NCBI RefSeq assembly: GCF_037152535.1
Contig: NZ_JBBCMA010000004.1
Span: 124,001 to 188,000 of the forward strand
Direction: 5' to 3'
Length of the DNA: 64,000 nucleotides
Origin: Leclercia sp. AS011
Lineage (GTDB): Bacteria > Pseudomonadota > Gammaproteobacteria > Enterobacterales > Enterobacteriaceae
Position 1 is the first letter of the stretch. Each line of letters starts with the position of its first letter. Of this stretch, positions 20,186 through 29,334 are shown piece by piece. Made by a program: the position numbers and the translations under genes. The notes under the pieces were generated by a model, which worked only from the letters and a program-made list of their open reading frames with translations, was not told the DNA's origin and made no database searches.

Positions 20186-21520
20186 ATGTTGCTGGATACT
20201 ACCGTTGAAACAAAAAAGGTTGTCCCTACCCGTTATTTAATATTACTTATTATCTTTATTGTTACCGCCGTCAATTACGCTGACCGCGCCACGCTCTCCA
20301 TTGCCGGTACGGAAGTCGCCAAAGAGCTGCAGTTGAGCGCGGTGTCGATGGGGTACATCTTCTCCGCCTTCGGCTGGGCCTATCTGCTGATGCAGATCCC
20401 CGGCGGCTGGTTGCTCGACAAGTTCGGTTCGAAAAAGGTGTATACGTATAGCCTGTTCTTCTGGTCACTGTTCACTTTTATGCAGGGGTTTGTCGATTTC
20501 TTCCCGCTGGCATGGGCGGGCATCTCGATGTTCTTTATGCGCTTTATGCTCGGCTTTTCCGAGGCACCCTCCTTCCCGGCTAACGCCCGTATCGTGGCAG
20601 CCTGGTTCCCGACCAAAGAGCGCGGCACGGCATCAGCGATCTTTAACGCGGCGCAATATTTCTCGCTGGCGCTGTTCTCTCCGCTGCTCGGCTGGCTGAC
20701 CTTCGCCTGGGGCTGGGAACATGTCTTTACCGTAATGGGCGTTATCGGCTTTGTGCTGACCGGCCTGTGGGTGAAGCTGATTCACAACCCAACCGACCAT
20801 CCGCGCATGACTGCCGAAGAGCTGAAGTTTATTAAGGACGGCGGCGCAGTGGTCGACATGGACCATAAAAAGCCGGGCGATAAAGCGGCCAGCGGTCCGA
20901 AGCTGCATTACATCAAACAGTTGTTGTCCAACCGCATGATGCTGGGCGTATTTTTCGGGCAATACTTTATCAACACCATCACCTGGTTCTTCCTCACCTG
21001 GTTCCCGATCTATCTGGTGCAGGAGAAGGGGATGTCGATCCTGAAAGTGGGTCTGGTGGCCTCCATTCCGGCGCTGTGCGGTTTTGCTGGTGGCGTGCTG
21101 GGCGGGGTGTTCTCGGATCATCTGATTAAGCAAGGCAAGTCGATTACCCTGGCGCGTAAGCTGCCGATTGTACTGGGTATGCTGCTGGCCTCCTCAATCA
21201 TTCTGTGCAACTACACCAACAACACCGCGCTGGTGGTGGCTCTGATGGCGCTGGCCTTCTTCGGTAAAGGGTTTGGTGCCCTCGGCTGGCCGGTGATTTC
21301 CGATACCGCACCCAAAGAGATTGTTGGGCTGTGCGGGGGTGTGTTTAACGTCTTTGGCAACGTAGCGTCAATCGTCACTCCGCTGGTGATTGGCTATCTG
21401 GTCAGTGAACTGCATTCGTTCAACGCGGCGCTGCTGTTCGTCGGATGTTCCGCGCTGATGGCGATGTTCTGCTACCTGTTCGTAGTGGGTGACATCAAAC
21501 GTATGGAATTGCAGAAATAA
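20186..21520 (+). CDS. garP: Galactarate/glucarate/glycerate MFS transporter GarP
   Basis: A 444-aa major-facilitator permease of the anion:cation symporter (D-glucarate/hexuronate) family with about 12 membrane helices. The ATG at 20186 follows AGAGGAAA and gives the E. coli length; an upstream GTG adds six residues. Family landmarks are VNYADRATLSIAGTEVAKEL, QIPGGWLLDKFGSKKVY and GFSEAPSFPANARIVAAWFP. It opens the operon garPLRK and shares the control region with garD. Confidence 0.96.
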   Translation: MLLDTTVETKKVVPTRYLILLIIFIVTAVNYADRATLSIAGTEVAKELQLSAVSMGYIFSAFGWAYLLMQIPGGWLLDKFGSKKVYTYSLFFWSLFTFMQGFVDFFPLAWAGISMFFMRFMLGFSEAPSFPANARIVAAWFPTKERGTASAIFNAAQYFSLALFSPLLGWLTFAWGWEHVFTVMGVIGFVLTGLWVKLIHNPTDHPRMTAEELKFIKDGGAVVDMDHKKPGDKAASGPKLHYIKQLLSNRMMLGVFFGQYFINTITWFFLTWFPIYLVQEKGMSILKVGLVASIPALCGFAGGVLGGVFSDHLIKQGKSITLARKLPIVLGMLLASSIILCNYTNNTALVVALMALAFFGKGFGALGWPVISDTAPKEIVGLCGGVFNVFGNVASIVTPLVIGYLVSELHSFNAALLFVGCSALMAMFCYLFVVGDIKRMELQK

Positions 21521-21535
21521 GCAAAGGTATAAGCG

Positions 21536-22306
21536 ATGAGTAACGATATTTTCCCGAACAAATTTAAAGCGGCCCTCGCGGCACATCAGATTCAGATCGG
21601 CTGCTGGTCCGCGCTGGCAAGCCCTATCAGCACCGAAGTGCTGGGTCTGGCCGGTTTTGACTGGCTGGTGCTGGACGGCGAACATGCGCCGAACGATATC
21701 AGCACCTTTATCCCGCAGCTGATGGCACTGAAAGGCAGCCACAGCGCGCCGGTGGTGCGTGTCCCGACCAATGAGCCGGTGATCATCAAGCGCCTGCTGG
21801 ATATCGGCTTCTACAACTTCCTGATCCCGTTTGTGGAAAACGTCGAAGAGGCGGTGCAGGCCGTGGCCTCCACCCGCTATCCGCCAGAAGGCATTCGCGG
21901 CGTGTCCGTTTCTCACCGCGCCAACATGTTTGGCACCGTGCCGGACTACCTGGCCCAGTCGAACAAGAACATCACCATCCTGGTGCAGATTGAGAGCCAG
22001 CAGGGCGTGGACAACGTCGATGCCATCGCCGCCACCGACGGCGTGGACGGCATCTTCGTTGGCCCAAGCGACCTGGCGGCCGCCTTCGGTCACCTGGGGA
22101 ATGCGAATCACCCGGAAGTCCAGCGCGCCATTCAGCACATCTTTGCCCGCGCCAAAGCGCACGGTAAGCCGTCCGGCATCCTGGCACCGGTTGAAGCCGA
22201 TGCCCGCCGTTACCTTGAGTGGGGCGCGACCTTTGTGGCCGTTGGTAGCGACCTCGGCGTGTTCCGTTCCGCCACGCAGAAATTAGCGGATTCCTTTAAA
22301 AAATAA
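21536..22306 (+). CDS. garL: 5-keto-4-deoxy-D-glucarate aldolase GarL
   Basis: A 256-aa HpcH/HpaI-family class II aldolase that cleaves 5-keto-4-deoxyglucarate into pyruvate and tartronate semialdehyde. Catalytic and metal-binding segments are [30 protein letters not shown] and [12 protein letters not shown]. Placed 15 bp after garP, it acts directly on the product of GarD. Confidence 0.97.
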   Translation: MSNDIFPNKFKAALAAHQIQIGCWSALASPISTEVLGLAGFDWLVLDGEHAPNDISTFIPQLMALKGSHSAPVVRVPTNEPVIIKRLLDIGFYNFLIPFVENVEEAVQAVASTRYPPEGIRGVSVSHRANMFGTVPDYLAQSNKNITILVQIESQQGVDNVDAIAATDGVDGIFVGPSDLAAAFGHLGNANHPEVQRAIQHIFARAKAHGKPSGILAPVEADARRYLEWGATFVAVGSDLGVFRSATQKLADSFKK

Positions 22307-22330
22307 CCACCCCTGAGAGAGAGAAACGTT

Positions 22331-23221
22331 ATGACACTGAAAGTTGGTTTTATTGGCCTGGGTATCATGGGTAAACCAATGAGTAAAAACCTCATCAAAG
22401 CAGGTTACTCACTGGTGGTTGCAGACCGTAACCCGGAAGCCATTGCCGAAGTGATTGCCGCTGGCGCAGAAACCGCGGCTACGGCAAAGGCGATTGCTGA
22501 GCAGTGCGATGTGATCATCACTATGCTGCCAAACTCCCCGCACGTGAAAGAGGTGGCGCTGGGCGAAGGCGGCATTCTTGAAGGAGCCAAACCGGGCACC
22601 GTGCTGATCGACATGAGCTCCATCGCCCCGCTGGCCAGCCGTGAAATCAGCGAAGCCCTGAAAGCAAAAGGCATCGACATGCTGGATGCGCCGGTGAGCG
22701 GCGGCGAACCGAAAGCCATCGACGGCACCCTCTCGGTGATGGTCGGCGGTGACAAGGCAATTTTCGACAAGTATTACGATCTGCTGAAAGCGATGGCTGG
22801 CTCCGTGGTGCATACCGGTGAGATTGGTGCAGGTAACGTCACCAAACTGGCAAACCAGGTGATTGTAGCCCTGAACATCGCCGCGATGTCCGAAGCCCTG
22901 ACTCTGGCGACCAAAGCGGGCGTTAACCCGGATCTGGTGTATCAGGCGATCCGCGGCGGCCTGGCGGGCAGCACCGTGCTGGATGCCAAAGCGCCGATGG
23001 TGATGGATCGTAACTTCAAGCCAGGCTTCCGTATCGATCTGCACATCAAGGATCTGGCCAACGCCCTGGACACGTCTCACGGTGTGGGTGCCCAGCTGCC
23101 GCTGACCGCGGCGGTGATGGAGATGATGCAGGCCCTGCGTGCCGACGGACTGGGAACGGCCGACCACAGCGCCATTGCCTGCTATTACGAAAAACTGGCG
23201 AAAGTGGAAGTCTCTCGCTAA
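22331..23221 (+). CDS. garR: Tartronate semialdehyde reductase GarR
   Basis: A 296-aa beta-hydroxyacid dehydrogenase that reduces tartronate semialdehyde to D-glycerate with NADH. The Rossmann motif is VGFIGLGIMGKPMSKN, the substrate loop is DAPVSGGEPKA, and the catalytic lysine is in GNVTKLANQ. Preceded by GAGAGAGA at translation-start distance and followed by an intrinsic terminator-like hairpin before garK. Confidence 0.96.
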   Translation: MTLKVGFIGLGIMGKPMSKNLIKAGYSLVVADRNPEAIAEVIAAGAETAATAKAIAEQCDVIITMLPNSPHVKEVALGEGGILEGAKPGTVLIDMSSIAPLASREISEALKAKGIDMLDAPVSGGEPKAIDGTLSVMVGGDKAIFDKYYDLLKAMAGSVVHTGEIGAGNVTKLANQVIVALNIAAMSEALTLATKAGVNPDLVYQAIRGGLAGSTVLDAKAPMVMDRNFKPGFRIDLHIKDLANALDTSHGVGAQLPLTAAVMEMMQALRADGLGTADHSAIACYYEKLAKVEVSR

Positions 23222-23227
23222 CAAAGA

Positions 23228-23255
23228 CGGGCGCGGGAACGCGCCCGCTATTTTT
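23228..23255 (+). terminator. Intra-operon hairpin between garR and garK
   Basis: CGGGCGCG (228-235 of 23 kb) and CGCGCCCG (240-247) form an 8-bp GC stem with a GGAA loop, followed by CTATTTTTG. This looks like an intrinsic terminator placed inside the garPLRK operon, 26 bp before garK. Confidence 0.75.
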
Positions 23256-23281
23256 GCCTTAAGCGGTAACAGGCTATAACT

Positions 23282-24427
23282 ATGAAAATCGTAATCGCCC
23301 CTGACTCTTACAAAGAAAGCCTGTCTGCCACCGAGGTAGCGCGGGCGATAGAAAAAGGCTTTCGGGAGATCTTTCCCGATGCCGAGTATGTTTCAGTTCC
23401 CGTGGCGGATGGCGGGGAAGGAACGGTTGAAGCGATGATTGCCGCCACCAACGGCACCCTGCAGCACGCGGTAGTGACGGGCCCACTGGGCGAAAGCGTT
23501 AATGCCTGCTGGGGGATTTCCGGCGATGGCGTGACGGCATTTATTGAGATGGCCGCGGCAAGCGGACTGGTACTGGTACCGCCAGCCCAGCGTAATCCCC
23601 TGATCACCACCTCCCGCGGTACCGGCGAGCTGATCCTGGCAGCACTCGATAAAGGCGCGCGTAACATCATTATTGGTATTGGCGGCAGCGCCACCAACGA
23701 CGGCGGTGCCGGGATGGTACAGGCGCTGGGCGCAAAACTGACCGATGCCAACGGCACCGATATCGGCCACGGCGGCGGCAGCCTGATGGCGCTGAACAAT
23801 ATCGATATTTCGGCCCTCGATCCGCGCCTGAAACAGTGCGCGATCCGGGTGGCCTGCGATGTGAGCAATCCGCTGATCGGCGAGCAGGGCGCATCCCGCA
23901 TCTTCGGCCCGCAGAAAGGGGCTACGGAAGCCAATATCGTCGAACTCGACAACAATCTTTCCCACTACGCCGATGTGATTAATACCGCGCTGCGTATTGA
24001 TGTCAAAAATGTCCCCGGTGCAGGCGCGGCAGGCGGCATGGGGGCCGCGTTGATGGCATTCCTCGGTGCGGAGCTGAAAAGCGGCATCGAAATTGTCACC
24101 CAGGCGCTGAATCTCGAAGAGCATATTCATGACTGCACCTGGGTAGTGACGGGTGAAGGGCGTCTGGACAGTCAAAGTATTCACGGCAAAGTGCCGGTGG
24201 GCGTGGCGCGCGTCGCCAGCAAGTACCATAAACCGGTGATCGGCATTGCCGGCAGCCTGACCAGTGACGTCGGCATTGTGCACCAGTACGGTATCGACGC
24301 GGTGTTCAGCGTCCTGACCAGCATCAGCACCCTGGAAGAGGCGTTTCGCGGCGCGTTTGACAATATTTATCGCGCCTCGCGCAATATTGCCGCCACTCTG
24401 CGGGTAGGGATGCTCACCGAAGGGTGA
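23282..24427 (+). CDS. garK: Glycerate 2-kinase GarK
   Basis: A 381-aa glycerate kinase of the GckA/GarK family that phosphorylates D-glycerate to 2-phosphoglycerate, feeding glycolysis. Landmarks include IAPDSYKESLSATEVARAIE, PVADGGEGTVEAM, GGSATNDGGAGM and VTGEGRLDSQS. Last gene of the gar operon. Its stop codon overlaps the -35 element of the rnpB promoter. Confidence 0.97.
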   Translation: MKIVIAPDSYKESLSATEVARAIEKGFREIFPDAEYVSVPVADGGEGTVEAMIAATNGTLQHAVVTGPLGESVNACWGISGDGVTAFIEMAAASGLVLVPPAQRNPLITTSRGTGELILAALDKGARNIIIGIGGSATNDGGAGMVQALGAKLTDANGTDIGHGGGSLMALNNIDISALDPRLKQCAIRVACDVSNPLIGEQGASRIFGPQKGATEANIVELDNNLSHYADVINTALRIDVKNVPGAGAAGGMGAALMAFLGAELKSGIEIVTQALNLEEHIHDCTWVVTGEGRLDSQSIHGKVPVGVARVASKYHKPVIGIAGSLTSDVGIVHQYGIDAVFSVLTSISTLEEAFRGAFDNIYRASRNIAATLRVGMLTEG

Positions 24428-24452
24428 CAGCGGGGCGCAAACCCTCTATACT
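24424..24452 (+). promoter_or_regulatory. rnpB promoter
   Basis: GTGACA (24424-24429) and TATACT (24447-24452) are separated by 17 bp, with the RNA start G at 24460. The stretch between -10 and +1 is GC-rich (GCGCGCC), typical of stringently controlled stable-RNA promoters. The -35 shares bases with the garK stop codon. Confidence 0.85.
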
Positions 24453-24459
24453 GCGCGCC

Positions 24460-24837
<378 letters not shown>

Positions 24838-24844
24838 TTTCAAA

Positions 24845-24872
24845 TAAAAAACCCGCTTCGGCGGGTTTTTTG
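24845..24872 (+). terminator. rnpB intrinsic terminator
   Basis: AAAAACCCGC, TTCG loop, GCGGGTTTTTT: a compact GC stem with UUCG-type tetraloop followed by a T-run, 8 bases after the mature rnpB end. Confidence 0.95.
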
Positions 24873-24993
24873 CTTTCAGCCCCTCTGCCGACTCTTACCT
24901 GCACAATTGTTTATATACTTCATCACAGATCGACATCCGTAATTGAAAAATACTCCACGGGTTCTTCCCTGACAGATAATTAAGGATTGTGAG

Positions 24994-25404
24994 ATGAAAA
25001 AGCTTTTCCGTATCGCGCTGATGACGGCAGCCCTGACGGGCGTGATGGGTGTGGCCCAGGCGGCAGAGGTGGCAACCGCGCCAGCGCCAACCCAGGATCC
25101 GATCGTCCAGCAGCTTAAACTCAGCAGCGAGCAGACCGCGAAGATCAAGGCCCTGCACCAGCAGCTGGAAGATAACGTCGCTAAGATCCCAACCGACAAC
25201 GTAAAAAATGGCACCCTGATCAACGTGATCCAGTCAGGCAAGTGGGATGAAAAAGCGGTTAAGGAGCAGCTGGCGGCGTTCAGCCATATTGAAGAGCAGG
25301 CGCGTTACTATCGCGTGAAATATTACTTCGATGTGAGCCAGATCCTGACCCCGGAACAGCGTGCCGAGGTCCGCTCACAAATCGCTCAGGCGATGAGCGA
25401 GTAA
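24994..25404 (+). CDS. Small Spy/CpxP-like periplasmic protein
   Basis: A 136-aa exported protein. A signal peptide (MKKLFRIALMTAALTGVMGVAQA) is followed by a mature region rich in charged helices: PIVQQLKLSSEQTAKIKALH, a middle helix, and SQILTPEQRAEVRSQI. The two LxxEQ-type repeats recall the LTxxQ motif of the Spy/CpxP periplasmic chaperone family, but overall similarity is weak by eye. It stands alone between rnpB and yhaK, starting 122 bp beyond the rnpB terminator, with AAGGATTGTG upstream of ATG. E. coli K-12 has no obvious gene at this spot. Function is inferred only from motif and export. Confidence 0.8.
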   Translation: MKKLFRIALMTAALTGVMGVAQAAEVATAPAPTQDPIVQQLKLSSEQTAKIKALHQQLEDNVAKIPTDNVKNGTLINVIQSGKWDEKAVKEQLAAFSHIEEQARYYRVKYYFDVSQILTPEQRAEVRSQIAQAMSE

Positions 25405-25417
25405 GTTCGTAGTGGTT

Positions 25418-25446
25418 TGCCGGGTAAGCAGACGCCAACCCGGCAG
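25418..25446. repeat. Single REP element
   Basis: GCCGGGTAAGCAGACGCCAA followed by CCCGGCA forms a single imperfect REP hairpin between the stop codons of the Spy-like gene and yhaK. Confidence 0.7.
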
Positions 25447-25453
25447 CACCGAC

Positions 25454-26155
25454 TCACACCGGCAAATCAATCAGCAGCGCCCGCAACGGCGTATCCGCCA
25501 CCAGGGTGATATTCGCCTCGTCGCGAATAAATGCCCCATCCCCGCAGGTCAGCGCTTCCCGCTCTTCGGCTGGCGTTAACGCATGCACCGTACCGTGAAT
25601 GGACTGCAGATAGGCGCGCGGACCGTGCAGCTGAAAACTCAGGCGCTCCCCTTTATCCAGCTCGATATGATGCAGCCACACCTGCTGGCGTAACTGCAGG
25701 CTACCTGCGCTGCCATCGGGCGAGGCCAGCAGCTGCTGCTTACCTTGCTGCAGATCGATCTTCTGGAGCGACGGATTCTCACGCTCCGGGCAGGCATCCA
25801 GCCACAGCTGCATCCGGGTCAGCGTCTTATCTTTGCTGAGGTTATGCTCGCTATAGCTAATGCCTGGCTGGGTGGCTATCAGCAATGCTTCACCGGCTTT
25901 CGCCTGGACATGGTTGCCCTCGCTGTCGCGATACTCTGCTTCGCCTTCAAGAATCAGGTTCAGGATATCCACTTTCGGATAGGTACGCGGCTGGAACGAG
26001 GCCCCGGGTGCGAGTACCTCCTGATTCAGTACGCGCAAAGAGGCATAGCCCAGCAGTTTCGGGTCAAAGTAGTGTCCAAAGGAAAAGGTGTAGCGGGCCT
26101 GCAGCCAACCGAAATCGGCCTGTCCGCACTGTTTTGCTGTTCTTGTCGTAATCAT
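25454..26155 (-). CDS. yhaK: Pirin-family bicupin YhaK
   Basis: A 233-aa pirin-like protein with two cupin barrels. It matches E. coli YhaK in length and in segments such as FSFGHYFDPKLLGYASLRVL and FQPRTYPKVDILN. Some pirins are quercetin dioxygenases or redox sensors; E. coli YhaK has been considered a marker of redox stress. It is divergent from yhaJ across a 104-bp spacer that probably holds the YhaJ-controlled promoter. Confidence 0.93.
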   Translation of the reverse strand: MITTRTAKQCGQADFGWLQARYTFSFGHYFDPKLLGYASLRVLNQEVLAPGASFQPRTYPKVDILNLILEGEAEYRDSEGNHVQAKAGEALLIATQPGISYSEHNLSKDKTLTRMQLWLDACPERENPSLQKIDLQQGKQQLLASPDGSAGSLQLRQQVWLHHIELDKGERLSFQLHGPRAYLQSIHGTVHALTPAEEREALTCGDGAFIRDEANITLVADTPLRALLIDLPV

Positions 26156-26259
26156 AAAACTGACCTCTCTTTACACTAAAACAATGGTAAAGGTATGGAC
26201 GCTGCATTGTTAGCCAGATATTCTGCCCGGTATGTTCAAATTTCCTGAATGAGAACGCC

Positions 26260-27156
26260 ATGGCTAAAGAGAGAGCATTGACCCTTGAAGCACTGCGGGT
26301 GATGGACGCGATCGACAGACGCGGTAGCTTCGCCGCAGCAGCGGATGAACTGGGGCGCGTGCCATCTGCCCTGAGCTACACCATGCAGAAGCTGGAAGAA
26401 GAGCTGGACGTAGTGCTGTTTGACCGCTCCGGTCATCGAACAAAATTCACCAACGTCGGGCGAATGCTGCTGGAGCGCGGCCGCGTGCTGCTGGAAGCGG
26501 CGGATAAACTGACCACCGACGCGGAAGCGCTGGCCCGCGGCTGGGAAACGCACCTGACGCTGGTCACCGAGGCGCTGGTGCCCACTACTGCGCTCTACCC
26601 GCTGGTGGATCGCCTGGCGGATAAAGCCAATACTCAGCTGTCGATCATTACCGAAGTACTCGCCGGAGCGTGGGAGCGCCTGGAGCAGGGGCGGGCCGAT
26701 ATCGTCATCGCCCCGGATATGCACTTCCGCTCCTCGTCCGAGATCAACTCCCGCAAGCTCTATAAAGTGTTGAATGTTTACGTTGCAGCGCCGGATCACC
26801 CGATCCATCAGGAGCCAGAGCCGCTGTCCGAAGTGACCCGCGTCAAGTACCGCGGCGTGGCGGTGGCGGATACCGCCCGCGAGCGCCCGGTATTAACCGT
26901 TCAGCTGCTGGATAAGCAGCCGCGTCTCACCGTCAGTACCCTGGAAGATAAGCGTCAGGCGCTGCTGGCCGGGCTGGGCGTGGCTACCATGCCGTATCCG
27001 TTTGTAGAGAAAGATATTGCCGAAGGGCGGCTGCGGGTCGTGAGCCCGGAGTACACCAGTGAAGTGGATATCATTATGGCGTGGCGTCGGGACAGCATGG
27101 GCGAAGCCAAATCCTGGTGTCTGCGCGAGATCCAGAAGCTGTTTACCCAGAAGTAA
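26260..27156 (+). CDS. yhaJ: LysR-type regulator YhaJ
   Basis: A 298-aa LysR-family transcription factor. The winged helix-turn-helix occupies residues 1-65 (LEALRVMDAIDRRGSFAAAA, ELGRVPSALSYTMQKLEEEL) and the effector domain follows. In E. coli YhaJ controls yhaK and yqjF, senses nitroaromatic breakdown products, and influences virulence in pathogenic strains. Both neighbours yhaK and yqjF are present in this window. Confidence 0.94.
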   Translation: MAKERALTLEALRVMDAIDRRGSFAAAADELGRVPSALSYTMQKLEEELDVVLFDRSGHRTKFTNVGRMLLERGRVLLEAADKLTTDAEALARGWETHLTLVTEALVPTTALYPLVDRLADKANTQLSIITEVLAGAWERLEQGRADIVIAPDMHFRSSSEINSRKLYKVLNVYVAAPDHPIHQEPEPLSEVTRVKYRGVAVADTARERPVLTVQLLDKQPRLTVSTLEDKRQALLAGLGVATMPYPFVEKDIAEGRLRVVSPEYTSEVDIIMAWRRDSMGEAKSWCLREIQKLFTQK

Positions 27157-27161
27157 TCTCC

Positions 27162-27190
27162 AGGCCCGGCAAGCGCAACGCTGCCGGGCA
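27162..27190. repeat. Single REP element
   Basis: AGGCCCGGCAAGCGCAACG and GCCGGGCA form one REP palindrome between the convergent genes yhaJ and yhaH. Confidence 0.75.
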
Positions 27191-27195
27191 ATCTG

Positions 27196-27561
27196 TCAGT
27201 TGTTTAGCAGGGGATCCGGCCCAAAACGGTTTTCACCCACCGTTCCGCGCTGGCAGTTGAAGATCACAATTATTATCCAGCCGATCACCGGGATCAGCAC
27301 CAGCAGCAGCCACCACGCCGAGCGGTCGGTATCATGCAGTCGGCGAAACAGCACCGCCCACCCCGGCAGAAACACCAGCAGGCCATACACCGTCGTGAGG
27401 ATGCCTTCGCCGCCCGCCCGCTCCCAGCCCAGCATTTTATCGATCAGCCCCAGGACGCAGATCAGAATGAAGTTCACCAGGGTGAACATCCAGAACTCTT
27501 TGCGCCGGGCGCGCCCTTTAAACCCAATATAATTCCGCAGTACTTTTAGATACCAGTCCAT
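27196..27561 (-). CDS. yhaH: DUF805 inner-membrane protein YhaH
   Basis: A 121-aa DUF805 membrane protein. The ATG at 27561 gives MDWYLKVLRNYIGFKGRARRK, the usual family start and the E. coli length; a TTG start 21 bp upstream is unlikely. Three to four hydrophobic helices are visible, with the conserved FRRLHDTDRSAWWLLL and a C-terminal GENRFGPDP. Function is unknown. Confidence 0.9.
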   Translation of the reverse strand: MDWYLKVLRNYIGFKGRARRKEFWMFTLVNFILICVLGLIDKMLGWERAGGEGILTTVYGLLVFLPGWAVLFRRLHDTDRSAWWLLLVLIPVIGWIIIVIFNCQRGTVGENRFGPDPLLNN

Positions 27562-27668
27562 CTGTTTTGGCCTCAGTAGCAATTAATCATTTGTTTTCTA
27601 AGGGTTCAAATAAAGCATAGACGGGAATAAAAGAGGGGTAAAGGGCGCCAGAAAAGCGCCCCTGAGGC

Positions 27669-28655
27669 TTAGTCGAAGCGCGCGTCGCGGCCGTGCGGTT
27701 CAGTCAGATCCTGCCACGGGCCAATGGAGATAATGCCCGTCGGATTGATGGTTTTATGGCTGCGGTAATAGTGGTTACGGATGTGATCAAAATCGACCGT
27801 CTCCGCGATCCCCGGCATCTGATAGATGTCGCGCAGGAAACCGTACAGATTGAGGTAATCGCTGATCCGGCGTTTGTCGCACTTAAAGTGGGTCACATAT
27901 ACCGGGTCAAAGCGCACCAGAGTGGTCCACAGGCGAATGTCGGCTTCGGTCAGTTGATTGCTGGTCAGATAGCGGTGCTGGCCCAGGATCTGCTCCAGAC
28001 GCTCCAGCGAGGCAAAGACGTTGGTCACGGCTTCGTCATAGGCTTCCTGGCTGGTGGCAAACCCGGCTTTATAGACGCCGTTATTGACATTGTCGTAGAT
28101 CCAGCTATTCAGGTCATCAATCTTATCGCGCAGCGCTGGCGGATAATAATCCCCCGCCCGGGCACCGTGCGCGTCAAAAGCGGTATTCAGCATGCGGATG
28201 ATTTCCGCCGATTCATTGCTGACGATGGTCTGATTCTTTTTGTCCCACAGTACCGGGACGGTGACCCGGCCGGTGTAGTGCGGATCGGCACGCAGGTAGA
28301 GCTGATAGAGAAAATCGTGGTGATAGAGGGAATCGCCGGTGGCCGCCGGGAAATCATTGCCGAAGGTCCAGCCATTCTCCAGCATCAACGGATGCACCAC
28401 CGAAACGGGGATCAATGACTCCAGCCCCTTCAGGGCGCGGACCATCAGCGTGCGGTGTGCCCAGGGGCAGGCAAGGGAGACATAGAGATGATAACGATCT
28501 TTCTCTGCTGCAAAGCCGCCTTCGCCGCTCGGGCCAGGCGCGCCGTCGGCGGTGAGCCAGTTACGGAAGGCGGAAGCGGAGCGCTTAAAGCGTCCTCCGG
28601 TGGATTTGGTGTCATACCAGGTATCCTGCCAGACGCCGTCTACGAGTTGTCCCAT
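27669..28655 (-). CDS. yqjG: Glutathionyl-hydroquinone reductase YqjG
   Basis: A 328-aa Xi-class glutathione transferase that reduces glutathionyl-hydroquinones through a cysteine. The start MGQLVDGVWQDTWYDTKSTG places the catalytic Cys63 in LACPWAHR. Other conserved parts are ENGWTFG and QLTEADIRLWTTLVRFDPVY. The length matches E. coli YqjG once an upstream in-frame start is discarded; the strong AAGGAGG upstream of 28655 supports this choice. It follows yqjF on the same strand but a strong hairpin separates the two. Confidence 0.95.
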   Translation of the reverse strand: MGQLVDGVWQDTWYDTKSTGGRFKRSASAFRNWLTADGAPGPSGEGGFAAEKDRYHLYVSLACPWAHRTLMVRALKGLESLIPVSVVHPLMLENGWTFGNDFPAATGDSLYHHDFLYQLYLRADPHYTGRVTVPVLWDKKNQTIVSNESAEIIRMLNTAFDAHGARAGDYYPPALRDKIDDLNSWIYDNVNNGVYKAGFATSQEAYDEAVTNVFASLERLEQILGQHRYLTSNQLTEADIRLWTTLVRFDPVYVTHFKCDKRRISDYLNLYGFLRDIYQMPGIAETVDFDHIRNHYYRSHKTINPTGIISIGPWQDLTEPHGRDARFD

Positions 28656-28675
28656 CTTTTCCTCCTTAGATAGCA

Positions 28676-28703
28676 AAAGCGAGGAGATATCTCCTCGCTT
28701 TTT
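28676..28703. terminator. Bidirectional terminator between yqjF and yqjG
   Basis: The exact 20-bp palindrome GCGAGGAGATATCTCCTCGC (28679-28698) is flanked by AAAA on the left and TTTTT on the right, so it can act as an intrinsic terminator in both directions. On the minus strand it would end yqjF transcripts 22 bp before the yqjG start region. Confidence 0.85.
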
Positions 28704-28720
28704 GATTCAGTATAGCGTGC

Positions 28721-29113
28721 TTACCACTTCTTATTCAGAACGCGGTCGATGCTGTATGCACCCGGACCGGTGATGGCCAGCAGCAGGTAACCGCCTGCGA
28801 TGGTCAGGTTTTTCATGAACATCAGCGAGTTGACGCCTTCCGCAAAGTTGCTGTGGAACAGGAACGCGGTCAGCAGGGTGAAGCCTGCGGTGAACAGCGC
28901 CGTGGTGCGGGTCAGGAAACCGAACAGGATGGCCAGACCGCCGCCAAACTCAAGCAGAATGGTCAGCGGCAGCAGGAACCCCGGAACGCCCATCGCTTCC
29001 ATGTACTGCTGCGTACCGGCGTAACCACCGATTTTGCCCCAGCCTGCGGTAATAAACAGGATTGGCATCAGGATACGCGCAACCAGTACACCAACATCTT
29101 CTAATTTTTTCAT
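28721..29113 (-). CDS. yqjF: DoxX-family membrane protein YqjF
   Basis: A 130-aa DoxX-type integral membrane protein with four predicted helices. The ATG at 29113 gives MKKLEDVGVLVARILMPILF as in E. coli; a longer frame adds 31 unlikely residues. Conserved parts are GWGKIGGYAGTQQYMEAMGVPG and HSNFAEGVNSLMFMKNL. In E. coli its promoter is activated by YhaJ in response to dinitrotoluene products; the natural role is unknown. Confidence 0.93.
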   Translation of the reverse strand: MKKLEDVGVLVARILMPILFITAGWGKIGGYAGTQQYMEAMGVPGFLLPLTILLEFGGGLAILFGFLTRTTALFTAGFTLLTAFLFHSNFAEGVNSLMFMKNLTIAGGYLLLAITGPGAYSIDRVLNKKW

Positions 29114-29283
29114 CTTACTCTCCAGGGAACCACTTGGGCTGTAAATACTCTTTAGTGTGCAAAATCGGGCGGATGCCGCGGTCTCGCTGTCGATGGAGAG
29201 AATCATAAACGGGGTGAATGGCGAATGTTAGCAAGGAAAACTGTCAATCTTTTTCAAAGATATTGAGCAAGGCGAGGCGGCAC

Positions 29284-29313
29284 AAAAAAGTAAAGCGCCA
29301 GAAGGCGCTTTAC
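29284..29313 (-). terminator. Terminator of the yqjCDEK operon
   Basis: GTAAAGCGCC (29290-29299) and GGCGCTTTAC (29304-29313) form a perfect 10-bp stem with an AGAA loop, followed on the minus strand by six T. It lies 21 bp after the yqjK stop. Confidence 0.92.
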
Positions 29314-29334
29314 CGGGTGAGGCAGAGGGTAACG

